From contig PTKB01000009.1 in the NCBI GenBank assembly GCA_002937555.1, positions 1 to 27,929 on the forward strand: a stretch of DNA of 27,929 nt. The letters run 5' to 3'. Below, one piece after another: positions 9,727 through 19,368 of the stretch. The position numbers were made by a program, and so were the translations under genes. Below the pieces are notes generated by a model. The model was not told the DNA's origin, made no database searches, and was given only the letters and a program-made list of their open reading frames with translations. Within the stretch, counting starts at the first letter, position 1. Every line of letters begins with the position of its first letter. This DNA is from Alphaproteobacteria bacterium MarineAlpha10_Bin2. Lineage in GTDB: Bacteria; Pseudomonadota; Alphaproteobacteria; UBA828.

Positions 9727-11052
9727 ATGAATCGAAATGCCGTAACCTTGCAGACTTGCACGACCGCGTCGGAAACCGCCGCGGCAATCCGCTCCGGCGT
9801 TTCAACAGCCGAAGCTGAGGTGCGAGAGGCGAAAGTCCGTATTGCCGCCAACGAAGAGCAGATCGGCGCATGGCAGCATTTGAACTGGGAACTGGCCACC
9901 CGGCAGGCGCGCGCGATCGACCGGGCCGGTCCGCAGGGCGCCTTGGCCGGGGTCCCAGTCGGGATCAAAGACATTATCGATACCTTCGACCAGCCGAGTG
10001 AAAACGGCACCGAGGCTGACCGCGGCCGGATGGCGGATGCGGACGCAACGGCGGTGGCGCGTCTGCGCGCGGCCGGTGCCGTCATCCTCGGCAAGACGGT
10101 CACCACGGAATGCGCCTGCGGCGCTTCACGCGGCACGCGGAACCCGCATGATTTGCAGCGCACGCCGGGCGGTTCCTCGAGCGGATCAGCCGCTGCCGTT
10201 GCCGCCGGTATGGTGCCGCTTGCGCTGGGTACGCAAACGGCGGGATCGGTGATCCGCCCGGCCGCATTTTGCGGGGTGTGGGCGATGATTCCGAGCCTCG
10301 GAGCCGTTCCCTGTAGCGGCGTGCTGAAACTTTCCGAAACCCTCGACCATGTCGGCGCCTTTGCCAACTCGCCGATGGATTTGGCGCTCGCGGTCGACGC
10401 GATGTCGGGCGATGACGGCAGTGATCCATACGCCATGGGGCAGGCCCCGACACGGCTCGTCGCAGCGCTTGCTGGAAAGCTCGCGCCGCCGCGCCTCGCC
10501 TTCCTGCGCGGCCCGACATGGGGAGAGATGGAACCTGAATGTGCCGCGCGGTACGAACAATTGGCCGATCGGCTGGGTGCCGCACCGCGCGACATGGGCG
10601 ACGAATTTGCCGATATCGTGGACGCGCATCAGACCGTCATGTTTGCCGAAATCGGCCATAATATGTGGCCGCTCATGGTGCGCGCCGGTCCGCTGCTTTC
10701 CGGCATGATGCGCGGGCGATTGGTGAAGGGGCGGAACATCGGCGCCGATGATTACTTGTATATGCGAGCGCGCATCTACGCTATGCGGATGAAGTTTGCA
10801 GATGTCATGAGTGATTATGACGCGGCAATTACGGCGCCGACGCCGGGCGAGGCACCACTCGGGCTGGAGAGCACGGGGAGCCGTTTGTTGACCCTCGCCT
10901 GGACAACGCTCGGGGTCCCGGCCGTCAATGTGCCGGGCATGACCGGTCCCCACGGCCTACCGCTCGGCGTTCAAGTGGTCGGCCGTCGCGGCGACGACGC
11001 ATCCGTTCTCCGCGCCGCCGCGTGGCTCGGGCAAACTCTCGCGGGCATGTGA
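9727..11052 (+). CDS. Amidase signature family hydrolase
   Basis: The protein (441 residues) has the Ser-cisSer-Lys triad of the amidase signature family: K81 in PVGIKDIIDT, S150 in TPGGSSSGSAAA and S174 in GTQTAGSVIRPAAFCG. The spacing of 24 residues between the two serines is the same as in fatty acid amide hydrolase. The substrate cannot be told from sequence. It is not likely to be GatA, because no gatB or gatC is adjacent and the C-terminal half is divergent. No signal peptide is seen, so it should act in the cytoplasm. No good ribosome site precedes the start. It heads a plus-strand run with FIST, yjbQ and cobB, although the 57-bp gap to the FIST gene leaves room for separate expression. 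Confidence 0.93.
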   Translation: MNRNAVTLQTCTTASETAAAIRSGVSTAEAEVREAKVRIAANEEQIGAWQHLNWELATRQARAIDRAGPQGALAGVPVGIKDIIDTFDQPSENGTEADRGRMADADATAVARLRAAGAVILGKTVTTECACGASRGTRNPHDLQRTPGGSSSGSAAAVAAGMVPLALGTQTAGSVIRPAAFCGVWAMIPSLGAVPCSGVLKLSETLDHVGAFANSPMDLALAVDAMSGDDGSDPYAMGQAPTRLVAALAGKLAPPRLAFLRGPTWGEMEPECAARYEQLADRLGAAPRDMGDEFADIVDAHQTVMFAEIGHNMWPLMVRAGPLLSGMMRGRLVKGRNIGADDYLYMRARIYAMRMKFADVMSDYDAAITAPTPGEAPLGLESTGSRLLTLAWTTLGVPAVNVPGMTGPHGLPLGVQVVGRRGDDASVLRAAAWLGQTLAGM

Positions 11053-11109
11053 ATGTGCTATCTTGGCAAGCGCCATCAGCAGCAATTGCGACGGAGATGA
11101 CAGCTTCCC

Positions 11110-12231
11110 ATGGATAGTTTCGCACTCGCCCATGCGTCCGGCACGGAATGGAAATCGATCACCGAGAAGTGCCTGGCGGACCTGAGCAACCCGGAAGCGC
11201 GACCGGGATTCGAAATGCTGGGCCTGGTTTACATGACCGACAGCCTGGCGGGCGACGCGGGCAATATCCTGAAACTTCTTCGCAGCCGGACGGGCATCTC
11301 CGATTGGGTCGGCAGTGTCGGCATGGGCATCTGCGCCACCGGCCAGGAATATTTTGATGAGCCCGCGCTGGCGGTGCTTGTCGCCGAATTGCCGCAAGAC
11401 GGATTCCGCCTGCTCGAATTGCAGGACCGCCCGGATGCCCTGCCGCCCGCGATTACCGAATGGGCGCAATCCCGGGAAAGCATGTTTGCGGTCGTCCATG
11501 CCGATCCGCGCAACACCGATACTCCGGAGATCATCGCGGCGCTGGCCGACCAATTGAACGGATTTCTCGTCGGCGGGTTGACCTCTTCACGCGGCGAGCT
11601 TGCGCAAGTTTCCGGCAGTGTGTGCGAAGGCGGCGTATCCGGGGTCTTGCTGGCCGAGGACGTGCCCGTCGTCACGGCGCTCAGCCAAAGTTGCATGCCG
11701 ATCGCGACGCAACACCAAATTACCGCGTGCGACGAGAATGTCCTGATCGAGTTGGACGGCCGCCCGGCGCTTGAAGTATTCAAGGAAGATATCGGCGAAT
11801 TGCTGGCGCGCGATTTGCAACGCGTCGCCGGGTATATATTTGCCGCCCTACCCATCGCCCATTCCGATACCGGCGACTATCTGGTTCGCAACCTGACGGG
11901 AATCGATGTCGAGCGGCAACTCCTGGCAATCGGCGAAACTGTCGAAACCGGCCAATCGATCCAATTTTGCCGCCGCGATGCCGAAGCCGCAGAGGCCGAT
12001 CTGGTGCGCATGCTGTCCGACCTGAAGAAACGGACGGACAAGCCGGCAAAGGGCGGTCTCTATTTTTCATGTTTGGCGCGCGGCCCGAACATGTTCGGCG
12101 ATGCGTCGCAAGAATTGAAAATAATCGAGCGTGAGTTGGGCGACGTTCCGCTGGTAGGTTTCTTTTGCAATGGCGAAATATCGCACCGCCGTCTTTACAC
12201 CTACACCGGCGTGCTGACGCTCTTTACTTAG
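11110..12231 (+). CDS. FIST domain protein (FIST_N plus FIST_C)
   Basis: The 373-residue protein matches the FIST sensory module, with an N-terminal FIST domain (about 30-215) containing [12 protein letters not shown] and a FIST_C domain (about 225-360) ending with the characteristic run [15 protein letters not shown], then [13 protein letters not shown] and [12 protein letters not shown] modules are thought to bind small ligands, perhaps amino acids, and are often fused to signalling domains. Here there is no kinase, cyclase or methyl-accepting domain, and no membrane segment. It is followed after 13 bp by a yjbQ-family gene, so the two are probably co-transcribed. A ligand-binding or hydrolase-accessory role linked to the upstream amidase is only a guess. 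Confidence 0.88.
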   Translation: MDSFALAHASGTEWKSITEKCLADLSNPEARPGFEMLGLVYMTDSLAGDAGNILKLLRSRTGISDWVGSVGMGICATGQEYFDEPALAVLVAELPQDGFRLLELQDRPDALPPAITEWAQSRESMFAVVHADPRNTDTPEIIAALADQLNGFLVGGLTSSRGELAQVSGSVCEGGVSGVLLAEDVPVVTALSQSCMPIATQHQITACDENVLIELDGRPALEVFKEDIGELLARDLQRVAGYIFAALPIAHSDTGDYLVRNLTGIDVERQLLAIGETVETGQSIQFCRRDAEAAEADLVRMLSDLKKRTDKPAKGGLYFSCLARGPNMFGDASQELKIIERELGDVPLVGFFCNGEISHRRLYTYTGVLTLFT

Positions 12232-12244
12232 GGCTGGGACAGCC

Positions 12245-12664
12245 ATGAAATCCTACCGCAAGGAATTGACCTTCAATCTTCCGGAGCGCATGGCGTTCGT
12301 GAATATCACGCCGGAGGTCCGAGCCTGCATCGAGGAAAGCGGCATCACGGAAGGCCTGGTGCTGGTCAATCCGATGCACATCACCGCCTCCGTGTTCATC
12401 AATGATGACGAATCGGGCCTGCACCGGGACTACAAGAAGTTTCTTGAAGACCTCGTTCCCCATGAGCCGATTTCACAGTACCGCCATAACGACACCGGTG
12501 AAGACAATGCGGACGCGCATATCAAGCGCCAGGTCATGGGCCGGGAGGTCGTGGTCGCGCTCAGCAATGGCGATCTCGATTTCGGCACTTGGGAGCAAAT
12601 TTTTTACGGCGAATTCGACGGTCGGCGGAACAAGCGCGTGCTGGTAAAGATCATTGGCGAATGA
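12245..12664 (+). CDS. YjbQ / UPF0047 family protein
   Basis: The 139-residue protein is a complete single-domain member of the YjbQ (UPF0047) family. The typical C-terminal block starts near residue 88 ([19 protein letters not shown]), followed by [20 protein letters not shown] and a terminal [10 protein letters not shown]. Members have been given weak thiamine-phosphate synthase activity, but the physiological role is not settled. GGGA sits five bases before the ATG. Its last codons overlap the first codon of cobB by 4 nt (ATGA at 12661-12664), and it lies 13 bp after the FIST gene, so FIST, yjbQ and cobB look like one operon. Confidence 0.92.
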   Translation: MKSYRKELTFNLPERMAFVNITPEVRACIEESGITEGLVLVNPMHITASVFINDDESGLHRDYKKFLEDLVPHEPISQYRHNDTGEDNADAHIKRQVMGREVVVALSNGDLDFGTWEQIFYGEFDGRRNKRVLVKIIGE

Positions 12665-13407
12665 GCCGCGCGGTCGGCGATAGCGGCACGATCGTTGTTC
12701 TGACGGGCGCCGGAATTTCGGCGGAATCCGGCATCGACACGTTCCGAGATAAATGCGGCATCTGGGAGCGCAATCGCATAGAGGATGTCGCTACGCCGGA
12801 AGCCTTCGCCAAAGACCCAGTGCGTGTTTATGAGTTTTACAACGCCCGGAGACGGGCGCTGGGCGCGCCGGACATTCAACCCAACGCGGCTCATGACACG
12901 CTTGCGCTTCTCGAGGGGCAAATGCCGGGGCGCGTATTGATCGTGACGCAAAACATCGACGACCTGCATGAGCAGGCGGGAAGCCAAAACCTCATTCATA
13001 TGCATGGCGAATTGCGCAAGGCGCGGTGCGGCGCGTGCGGCGATGTACGCCCGCAGTTGGACGATCTTGGGCCGGATGCGGTTTGTGCGAATTGTGAGAG
13101 CCGAGGCGCCATGCGGCCGCATGTTGTGTGGTTCGGCGAAATGCCGCTTGAGCAGGATCGGATTGCCGTGGCGCTCGATGCCTGCGCGCTGTTCATCTCG
13201 ATCGGCACGTCCGGAAGCGTGTACCCTGCCGCCGGGTTCGTACATGACGTGAGAATGCTGGGACGGGCGCATACGGTCGAGCTCAGCCTGGAACCGTCCC
13301 TGGGCGAGAGCCTGTTCGAAGAGCGCCATTATGGGCAGGCGAGCCAAATTGTGCCGCTATTTATCGATCGATTGTTAGCCGGTGAAACTAATTTCGGCCC
13401 CTCTTGA
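12661..13407 (+). CDS. cobB: CobB-type NAD+-dependent protein deacylase (sirtuin, SIRT5-like)
   Basis: Sirtuins remove acyl groups from lysines using NAD+. The protein (248 residues from the ATG that overlaps the yjbQ stop) carries the NAD site [10 protein letters not shown] (16-25), TQNIDDLH (97-104), catalytic H115 in HMHGEL, and four zinc cysteines, C123, C126, C142 and C145. Y60 and R63 in FYNARRR form the Tyr-x-x-Arg pair that in CobB/SIRT5 lets the enzyme accept succinyl and malonyl lysine. The frame is open 24 codons upstream, but the overlap start gives the usual sirtuin N-terminus. Its stop codon lies inside the RpoH-like promoter of hsp20. Confidence 0.94.
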   Translation: MSRAVGDSGTIVVLTGAGISAESGIDTFRDKCGIWERNRIEDVATPEAFAKDPVRVYEFYNARRRALGAPDIQPNAAHDTLALLEGQMPGRVLIVTQNIDDLHEQAGSQNLIHMHGELRKARCGACGDVRPQLDDLGPDAVCANCESRGAMRPHVVWFGEMPLEQDRIAVALDACALFISIGTSGSVYPAAGFVHDVRMLGRAHTVELSLEPSLGESLFEERHYGQASQIVPLFIDRLLAGETNFGPS

Positions 13408-13431
13408 ACGATAGCAAGATAGTCCCCACAT
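13403..13431 (+). promoter_or_regulatory. Putative RpoH (sigma-32) promoter for hsp20
   Basis: CTTGAA (13403-13408) is separated by 15 nt from CCCCACAT (13424-13431), close to the heat-shock consensus CTTGAA, 13-15 nt, CCCCATNT. It overlaps the cobB stop codon (13405-13407) and would start transcription near 13438-13440, just where the structured leader begins. Position, consensus and downstream gene agree. Confidence 0.75.
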
Positions 13432-13439
13432 CAAGTTCA

Positions 13440-13541
13440 GGCGGTTGCCATGACGGGACCGCCATTAACAGGCGGGGCCGATATGGCTCGTCTGAAGCGC
13501 CATAACGGCCCGCCAAGATATTGCTCAATGGAGGATATCCA
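13440..13541 (+). promoter_or_regulatory. ROSE-like RNA thermometer in the hsp20 leader
   Basis: ROSE elements block translation of small heat-shock genes in alphaproteobacteria at low temperature by pairing the ribosome site. Three hairpins can be drawn here. Hairpin 1 pairs GGCGGT (13440-13445) with ACCGCC (13458-13463). Hairpin 2 is a long stem, 13471-13487 with 13498-13514, with one bulge and an A-A mismatch. Hairpin 3 pairs GATATTGCTC (13517-13526) with GAGGATATC (13531-13539) around an AATG loop, burying the GGAGG ribosome site (13530-13534). The 5' arm holds the ROSE anti-SD UUGCU, with an extra or G-G-paired G opposite the ribosome site, the family's hallmark. Temperature response is inferred. 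Confidence 0.8.
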
Positions 13542-14000
13542 ATGCGTACTGCTTATGACTTCTCCCCCCTGTTCCGCACCGCTGTCGGTTTCGACCGCAT
13601 CACCCGAATGCTCAACAATTCGGTCCAGTATGCGGATAACGACCTTTCCTACCCGCCTTACAATATCGAGCAAAGCGGCGAGGACGATTACCGCGTCACC
13701 ATGGCCGTTGCTGGATTTCGGCAGGAAGACGTCGATGTCGTTGTGCACGAAAACACTTTGACGGTGACCGGTCGCGCTCAGAACCAGACCGATAACGACA
13801 GCAAGGACCTGCTTTACCAGGGTATCGCCAGACGCGCATTCGAGCGGCGCTTCCAGTTGGCGGACTATATTAAGGTGGTAAACGCGGGCCTTGAGGACGG
13901 CTTGCTCACCATCGATCTCACCCGTGAAGTGCCGGAAGAGAAAAAGCCACGCAAGATCGAAATTCGCGGCACGGCAAAACTGGAAAACAAGGCCGCCTAA
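13542..14000 (+). CDS. Small heat-shock protein Hsp20 (IbpA-like)
   Basis: Hsp20 holds unfolding proteins in a refoldable state. The 152-residue protein has a short N-terminal arm, an alpha-crystallin domain (about 35-130) with DDYRVTMAVAGFRQEDVDV and the A-x-x-x-x-G-L-L-x-I block (AGLEDGLLTI), and a C-terminal I-x-I motif (RKIEIRG) for oligomer contacts. ATG 13542 is chosen over an open upstream extension because GGAGG (13530-13534) lies seven bases before it and the family start MRTAYDFSPLFR follows. It stands alone behind its own heat-shock promoter and RNA thermometer and ends facing the minus-strand RAM-domain gene. Confidence 0.96.
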   Translation: MRTAYDFSPLFRTAVGFDRITRMLNNSVQYADNDLSYPPYNIEQSGEDDYRVTMAVAGFRQEDVDVVVHENTLTVTGRAQNQTDNDSKDLLYQGIARRAFERRFQLADYIKVVNAGLEDGLLTIDLTREVPEEKKPRKIEIRGTAKLENKAA

Positions 14001-14021
14001 GGTTGCTGCCCAGACTGTACC

Positions 14022-14050
14022 GGACCGGCTCTCGCCCCGAGGGCCGGTCC
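14022..14050. terminator. GC-rich hairpin between convergent genes
   Basis: GGACCGGC (14022-14029) pairs perfectly with GCCGGTCC (14043-14050), and an inner CTC/GAG pair can extend it. It lies between the convergent hsp20 and RAM-domain genes, where a bidirectional terminator is expected. Neither side has a clear T tract, so factor-dependent termination or 3'-end protection is possible. Confidence 0.5.
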
Positions 14051-14067
14051 CACGCTTTCCAGATGCT

Positions 14068-14306
14068 TTACGAAAAAGCCTTGAAGGTAATGATCGTAAA
14101 GGTGTCGCGGACGCCGGAAAGGGTCTGAATTTTTTCCGTCACGAAATGGCCGATGTCCTGGTCGTCGCCAAGATAGGACTTGATGAGCAGATCATATTGT
14201 CCCGAGGTTGAATAAATTTCCGAAACCTGCTCGATTTTCTCGATGGCGCGGTCGGCGACCTCATAGGCCTGACCCAACTCGCACTTCACCATCACGAAGA
14301 TCGCTT

Positions 14307-14310
<4 letters not shown>
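14068..14310 (-). CDS. Stand-alone Lrp/AsnC ligand-binding (RAM/SIP) domain protein
   Basis: The 80-residue protein is only the C-terminal effector-binding domain of Lrp/AsnC regulators: MKAIFVMVKCELGQ at the start, SGQYDLLIK in the middle and VRDTFTIITFK at the end. There is no helix-turn-helix. Such stand-alone domains can bind amino acids as oligomers or pair with full-length Lrp proteins. The start is TTG (14310-14308), supported by a GGAGG site about six bases upstream inside the helicase gene. The TTGA overlap means its first codon overlaps the helicase stop (TGA, 14309-14307), so translation is probably coupled. Confidence 0.88.
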
Positions 14311-15776
<1,466 letters not shown>

Positions 15777-16044
15777 CGTTGCTCGGCGCTCCGGCCGGCT
15801 GGGTCTAATTTTACGCGCAATCGAGCCGCCCAGCCCGCATTGCACTGCTATAGACCAGCAAATACTCGGATCGATTATTGGGGAGAATACTTAACAAAGC
15901 ATTGCGACTGTTCGGAAGGTCTTTGTGCTCACTTGCCAATCCCGGCCGAAATGCGGGGCGGCAAGCCTTACCGCATATTGTCATCAAAAGCCAACTCGTT
16001 TCCGCAGTCTCTTCATGCCATGCGCCGGATCTCTTGTCTCTGCT

Positions 16045-18132
16045 TCAAATATCAAGGTCCGAAACAAATCCCGCATGTTCGCGGATAAAGGCGAAACGCG
16101 TCTCCGGCTTTCGTCCCATCAGGTCCTCGACACGGCGCGCCGTCTTCTCTTCCTCGCCTTGCGGGATGGACACTTTCAGCAAGGTCCGCCGCTTGCGGTC
16201 CATCGTGGTTTCGCGAAGCTGCGCCGCCGGCATCTCGCCCAGCCCCTTGAAGCGGCTGATCTCGACTTTGCCGCGCCCCTTGAATTCGCCCTTTAACAAT
16301 TCATCCCGATGGGCATCGTCGCGGGCATAGGCTGTCTTGTTCCCTTGCGACAAGCGATAGAGTGGCGGCTGCGCCAGGAACAGGTGACCGTTTTCGATCA
16401 GCTCATGCATTTCGCGGTAAAAATAGGTCATCAGGAGCGATGCGATATGCGCGCCGTCGACGTCGGCGTCGGTCATGATCACCACTCGCTCGTAGCGCAA
16501 CGCACTTTCATCGTACCGCCCCCGGGTGCCGCAGCCCAAGGCTTGAACGATATCATTCAGTTCCTGATTGGCATGCAATTTATCGCTGCTGGCGCTGGCA
16601 ACGTTAAGAATCTTGCCGCGCAAAGGTAGTATCGCCTGGGTTTTGCGGTCTCGCGCCTGTTTGGCGGAACCGCCGGCGGAATCGCCCTCGACGAGGAATA
16701 TTTCGGTTCCCTCCGCGTTTTTATCGCTGCAATCGGCCAGTTTGCCGGGGAGCCGCGCCTTGCGCGTCGCGGTTTTGCGTTTGACCTCTTTTTCTTTGCG
16801 CCGGCGCAAGCGCTCTTCCGTGCGCTCCAAGGCGTAGGCCAAAAGCAAATTGGCCGAGGCCGGGTCGGCCGATAGCCAATGGTCAAAATGGTCGCGCAAC
16901 ACCGCTTCGACGAGACGGCTGGCCTCTGCATTTGTCAGCTTGTCTTTAGTCTGTCCCTGGAACTGCGGATCCTTCAGGAACACCGAAAGCACGACGCAGG
17001 CGGCGCCGGTCACATCTTCGGCGCTCAGCTGCTGGGCACGGCGGTTTGCCGTCAATTCGCCGTACGCTTTCAACCCGCGCAGCAGGCCGGAGCGCAGGCC
17101 GGCTTCATGGGTGCCGCCACTGGGCGTGGCCACGGTGTTACAATGCGAGTAAAAGAAACCGTCTTCGTCCTCCGGCCAGGCAATGGCCCATTCGACCCGT
17201 CCGGAGCCACCGTTGAGATTGGCTTCGCCGGCGAATGGCCGCTGCGTCGCGGTCGCCCGTTTGCCGACTTCGGCGGCGAGAAAATCGTTCAAGCCATTAG
17301 GAAAATGTAAAACCTCCTTTTCCGGCACGTCGTCTTTCGCTGCTAGCAATTCGGGCGCACAGGACCAGCGAATTTCAACGCCGCGGAACAAATAAGCCTT
17401 GCCGCGTGCCATACGGAACACGGTAGCCGGCCGAAACTTGTTGTCGGCTCCGAAAATCTTGGCGTCCGGATGAAACGTAATCATCGTGCCGCGGCGGTTA
17501 TTCACCTCTCCCTTGGATTTTAGTTTTTCCTTCGCCACGCCACGCGAATAGCTTTGGCGCCACAGATTCTTGTCGCGCGCCACTTCGACGGTCAGTTCAT
17601 CGGAAAGCGCGTTTACCACCGAAAGCCCGACGCCGTGCAATCCGCCCGAGGTCGCATAGACCTTGCCGCCGAACTTGCCGCCCGAATGCAGCGTCGTCAG
17701 GATGACCTCAAGTGCGGATTTGTTCTTAAACTTCGGGTGCGGATCGACCGGGATGCCGCGGCCATTGTCGCGCACGCTGGCGGTGCCATCCGCGTTCAAC
17801 GCCAGTACGATCCAGCTGGCATGGCCGGCGATCGCCTCATCCATGGAATTGTCGAGCACTTCCGCCAGCAGGTGATGCAAGGCATGCGAGTCGGTGCCGC
17901 CGACATACATTCCCGGGCGCCGGCGCACCGGCTCCAAGCCCTCGAGAACTTCAATATCGTCTGCAGTGTAATCTCTGTTTACATTAGTCTTACGGGCCGT
18001 TATCTTGGCTTGTTTACGCGAGCGGTGTGCGGACGGAGCTTCGCCTTTTTTAGATGGTTTCGCCATTTTCCCGACGGTCATATCCGTCGCCTCGTCTGTC
18101 GCGTATTCAAATAGATCCAATGCCTTGGCCAT
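16045..18132 (-). CDS. parE: DNA topoisomerase IV subunit B
   Basis: ParE is the ATPase subunit of topoisomerase IV, which decatenates daughter chromosomes. The 695-residue protein has a GHKL ATPase domain (EVLDNSMDEA at 91-100, RDNGRGIP at 121-128, TSGGLHGVGLS at 161-171), the transducer, and a TOPRIM domain with VEGDSAGGSA (481-490) and MTDADVDGAH (553-562). It lacks the long insertion of proteobacterial GyrB and ends FVSDLDI, as alphaproteobacterial ParE does. A basic extension of about 50 residues precedes the ATPase domain. ATG 18132 is chosen because AGGTG lies a few bases upstream. It is divergent from the secreted HExxH protein gene. Confidence 0.96.
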   Translation of the reverse strand: MAKALDLFEYATDEATDMTVGKMAKPSKKGEAPSAHRSRKQAKITARKTNVNRDYTADDIEVLEGLEPVRRRPGMYVGGTDSHALHHLLAEVLDNSMDEAIAGHASWIVLALNADGTASVRDNGRGIPVDPHPKFKNKSALEVILTTLHSGGKFGGKVYATSGGLHGVGLSVVNALSDELTVEVARDKNLWRQSYSRGVAKEKLKSKGEVNNRRGTMITFHPDAKIFGADNKFRPATVFRMARGKAYLFRGVEIRWSCAPELLAAKDDVPEKEVLHFPNGLNDFLAAEVGKRATATQRPFAGEANLNGGSGRVEWAIAWPEDEDGFFYSHCNTVATPSGGTHEAGLRSGLLRGLKAYGELTANRRAQQLSAEDVTGAACVVLSVFLKDPQFQGQTKDKLTNAEASRLVEAVLRDHFDHWLSADPASANLLLAYALERTEERLRRRKEKEVKRKTATRKARLPGKLADCSDKNAEGTEIFLVEGDSAGGSAKQARDRKTQAILPLRGKILNVASASSDKLHANQELNDIVQALGCGTRGRYDESALRYERVVIMTDADVDGAHIASLLMTYFYREMHELIENGHLFLAQPPLYRLSQGNKTAYARDDAHRDELLKGEFKGRGKVEISRFKGLGEMPAAQLRETTMDRKRRTLLKVSIPQGEEEKTARRVEDLMGRKPETRFAFIREHAGFVSDLDI

Positions 18133-18157
18133 GCGCGCACCTTTACCGATCGATTCA

Positions 18158-18187
18158 TGTATAGGGTATGCGTGGTTCAATTGACAA
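18158..18187 (-). promoter_or_regulatory. Putative sigma-70 type promoter for parE
   Basis: On the minus strand TTGTCA (18187-18182) and TATACA (18163-18158) are separated by 18 nt, giving a start near 18151 and a leader of about 18 nt that contains the parE ribosome site. The -35 matches 5 of 6 consensus bases and the -10 matches 4 of 6. Prediction only. Confidence 0.4.
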
Positions 18188-18204
18188 CGAGATATAGTGC
18201 CTTA

Positions 18205-19296
18205 ATGGTAATTTTTCGATCGTTTGCTTCATTTGCTCGGCTGACGATTTTGACCACGGTCACCGCGTCGCTGTGTCTCGCGGCGGTAATTTCCGGCCGC
18301 GCCGAGGAGATTTGGTATCCAGTGCCGCGCCCGAAGATCGATGGCGATAAGGCGTTGCTTCGGGTGGCCTACGCTGTCAATCCGAGCTTTTCGCACATGT
18401 CGGACGCCCAACTTGCCATTCTTCTCGCCGAAGCCCGGCAGGTCACCAGGGATCATTTCGGAATTGAATTAACATTTAGCCAACCGGAAATAATTGGCAT
18501 CTCGGATCTGTTCGCCCTCAGACCCAATGTCGCCGACGATGAAGTTTTGGAGTGGGTCTATGATTTCAAGGGCGATAGCGGAAATCGCGATTTGCTCGTC
18601 GAGGACCTGCTTGAAAGATTGCAAACCAACGACAGCCAATTGGACGAAATATATGCCTTTGCCGCGCCGCATCTAACTTCCGCGCCACTGAGTGCAACCG
18701 CGGAGGGCTTCGCCGTGGCTTTGACCGAAACGCTGCTCAACCGGCTCAACGTTTGGCGCATCATTCCGGCAAATGACAGGCGCGCCGTGATCGACGATAC
18801 GGTTTACAACGAGTGGACCTTTTGGGACACGTTGGCGCATGGCGCCCTGCCCTACGATATCGCCATCACCAACCAGTTGGTGGCGAGCGCCGAATATTAC
18901 GGCATGGACGTCCATTCCGCGCTGCGCGGCGGCATTACGGTGGGCACGACCAGCTATAGCCGCGATGGCCCGTTTCACACTTACGCTTTTCTCAGCACCT
19001 TTCCGTTTTCGAACGACTATGTTCCGATCGTCCAGTTGCGCGGCGGCGCGCGATATGACGAAGAGGAAGCGGCACGTCTGGCCGGTGCCTATCTGGCGCA
19101 TGAAATTGGCCATGTTCTTCTGCATCTCGGCCATCCCTTCAACCAGTCCGCCTGCGTCATGAATCCCGCCCAACTCCTCGATTTTCGGGCTTGGCAGAAC
19201 AATTTGGACGCGGAACGCTGTGCGCTGGGTTCATCAGCGGAAATGGTGCCGGGCGCGGCAAAGCTGTCCTACAACGCCGCTTGGGTTCTGCAATAA
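18205..19296 (+). CDS. Secreted protein of unknown family with zincin-like HExxH motif
   Basis: I do not recognise a named family. From ATG 18205 the protein has 363 residues, with a signal peptide (basic start, hydrophobic core at about 12-29, likely cleavage after SGRA at 33). Near the C-terminus is AHEIGHVLLHLGHP (298-311), giving H299, E300 and H303 for zinc, with H307 or H310 as the possible third ligand. C317-V-M319 follows and recalls the Met-turn of metzincin-like proteases. Two cysteines (C317, C339) could form a disulfide. The 18157 start would leave 16 extra residues before the signal peptide and is less likely. No inhibitor or transporter gene adjoins it. A secreted zinc protease is an inference. 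Confidence 0.75.
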   Translation: MVIFRSFASFARLTILTTVTASLCLAAVISGRAEEIWYPVPRPKIDGDKALLRVAYAVNPSFSHMSDAQLAILLAEARQVTRDHFGIELTFSQPEIIGISDLFALRPNVADDEVLEWVYDFKGDSGNRDLLVEDLLERLQTNDSQLDEIYAFAAPHLTSAPLSATAEGFAVALTETLLNRLNVWRIIPANDRRAVIDDTVYNEWTFWDTLAHGALPYDIAITNQLVASAEYYGMDVHSALRGGITVGTTSYSRDGPFHTYAFLSTFPFSNDYVPIVQLRGGARYDEEEAARLAGAYLAHEIGHVLLHLGHPFNQSACVMNPAQLLDFRAWQNNLDAERCALGSSAEMVPGAAKLSYNAAWVLQ

Positions 19297-19368
19297 ACTA
19301 AATTTGACGGGCAGGTCTCTGTACGATCTCCTACACTGGGCCGGCGTGCGCGTAGGGAGTGAAGCAGC

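Noticed and set aside
9690..10595. 301-codon open frame on the minus strand opposite the amidase gene
   Set aside because: Composition is Arg/Ser/Ala-rich with no motif, and the plus strand encodes an amidase with a complete catalytic triad. It is a shadow of GC-rich coding sequence.
15951..15976. ATGCGG/CCGCAT inverted repeat downstream of parE
   Set aside because: Stem is short with a 14-nt loop and no T tract, so a terminator call is not supported.
18181..18199. TTGACA and TATAGT boxes upstream of the secreted HExxH protein
   Set aside because: The two boxes are only 7 nt apart, so they cannot form one sigma-70 promoter, and no partner box at 16-18 nt was found.
19304..19337. TTGACG with TACGAT or TACACT before the PLP-enzyme gene
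   Set aside because: Spacers are 12 and 22 nt, outside the useful range, so no promoter is called.
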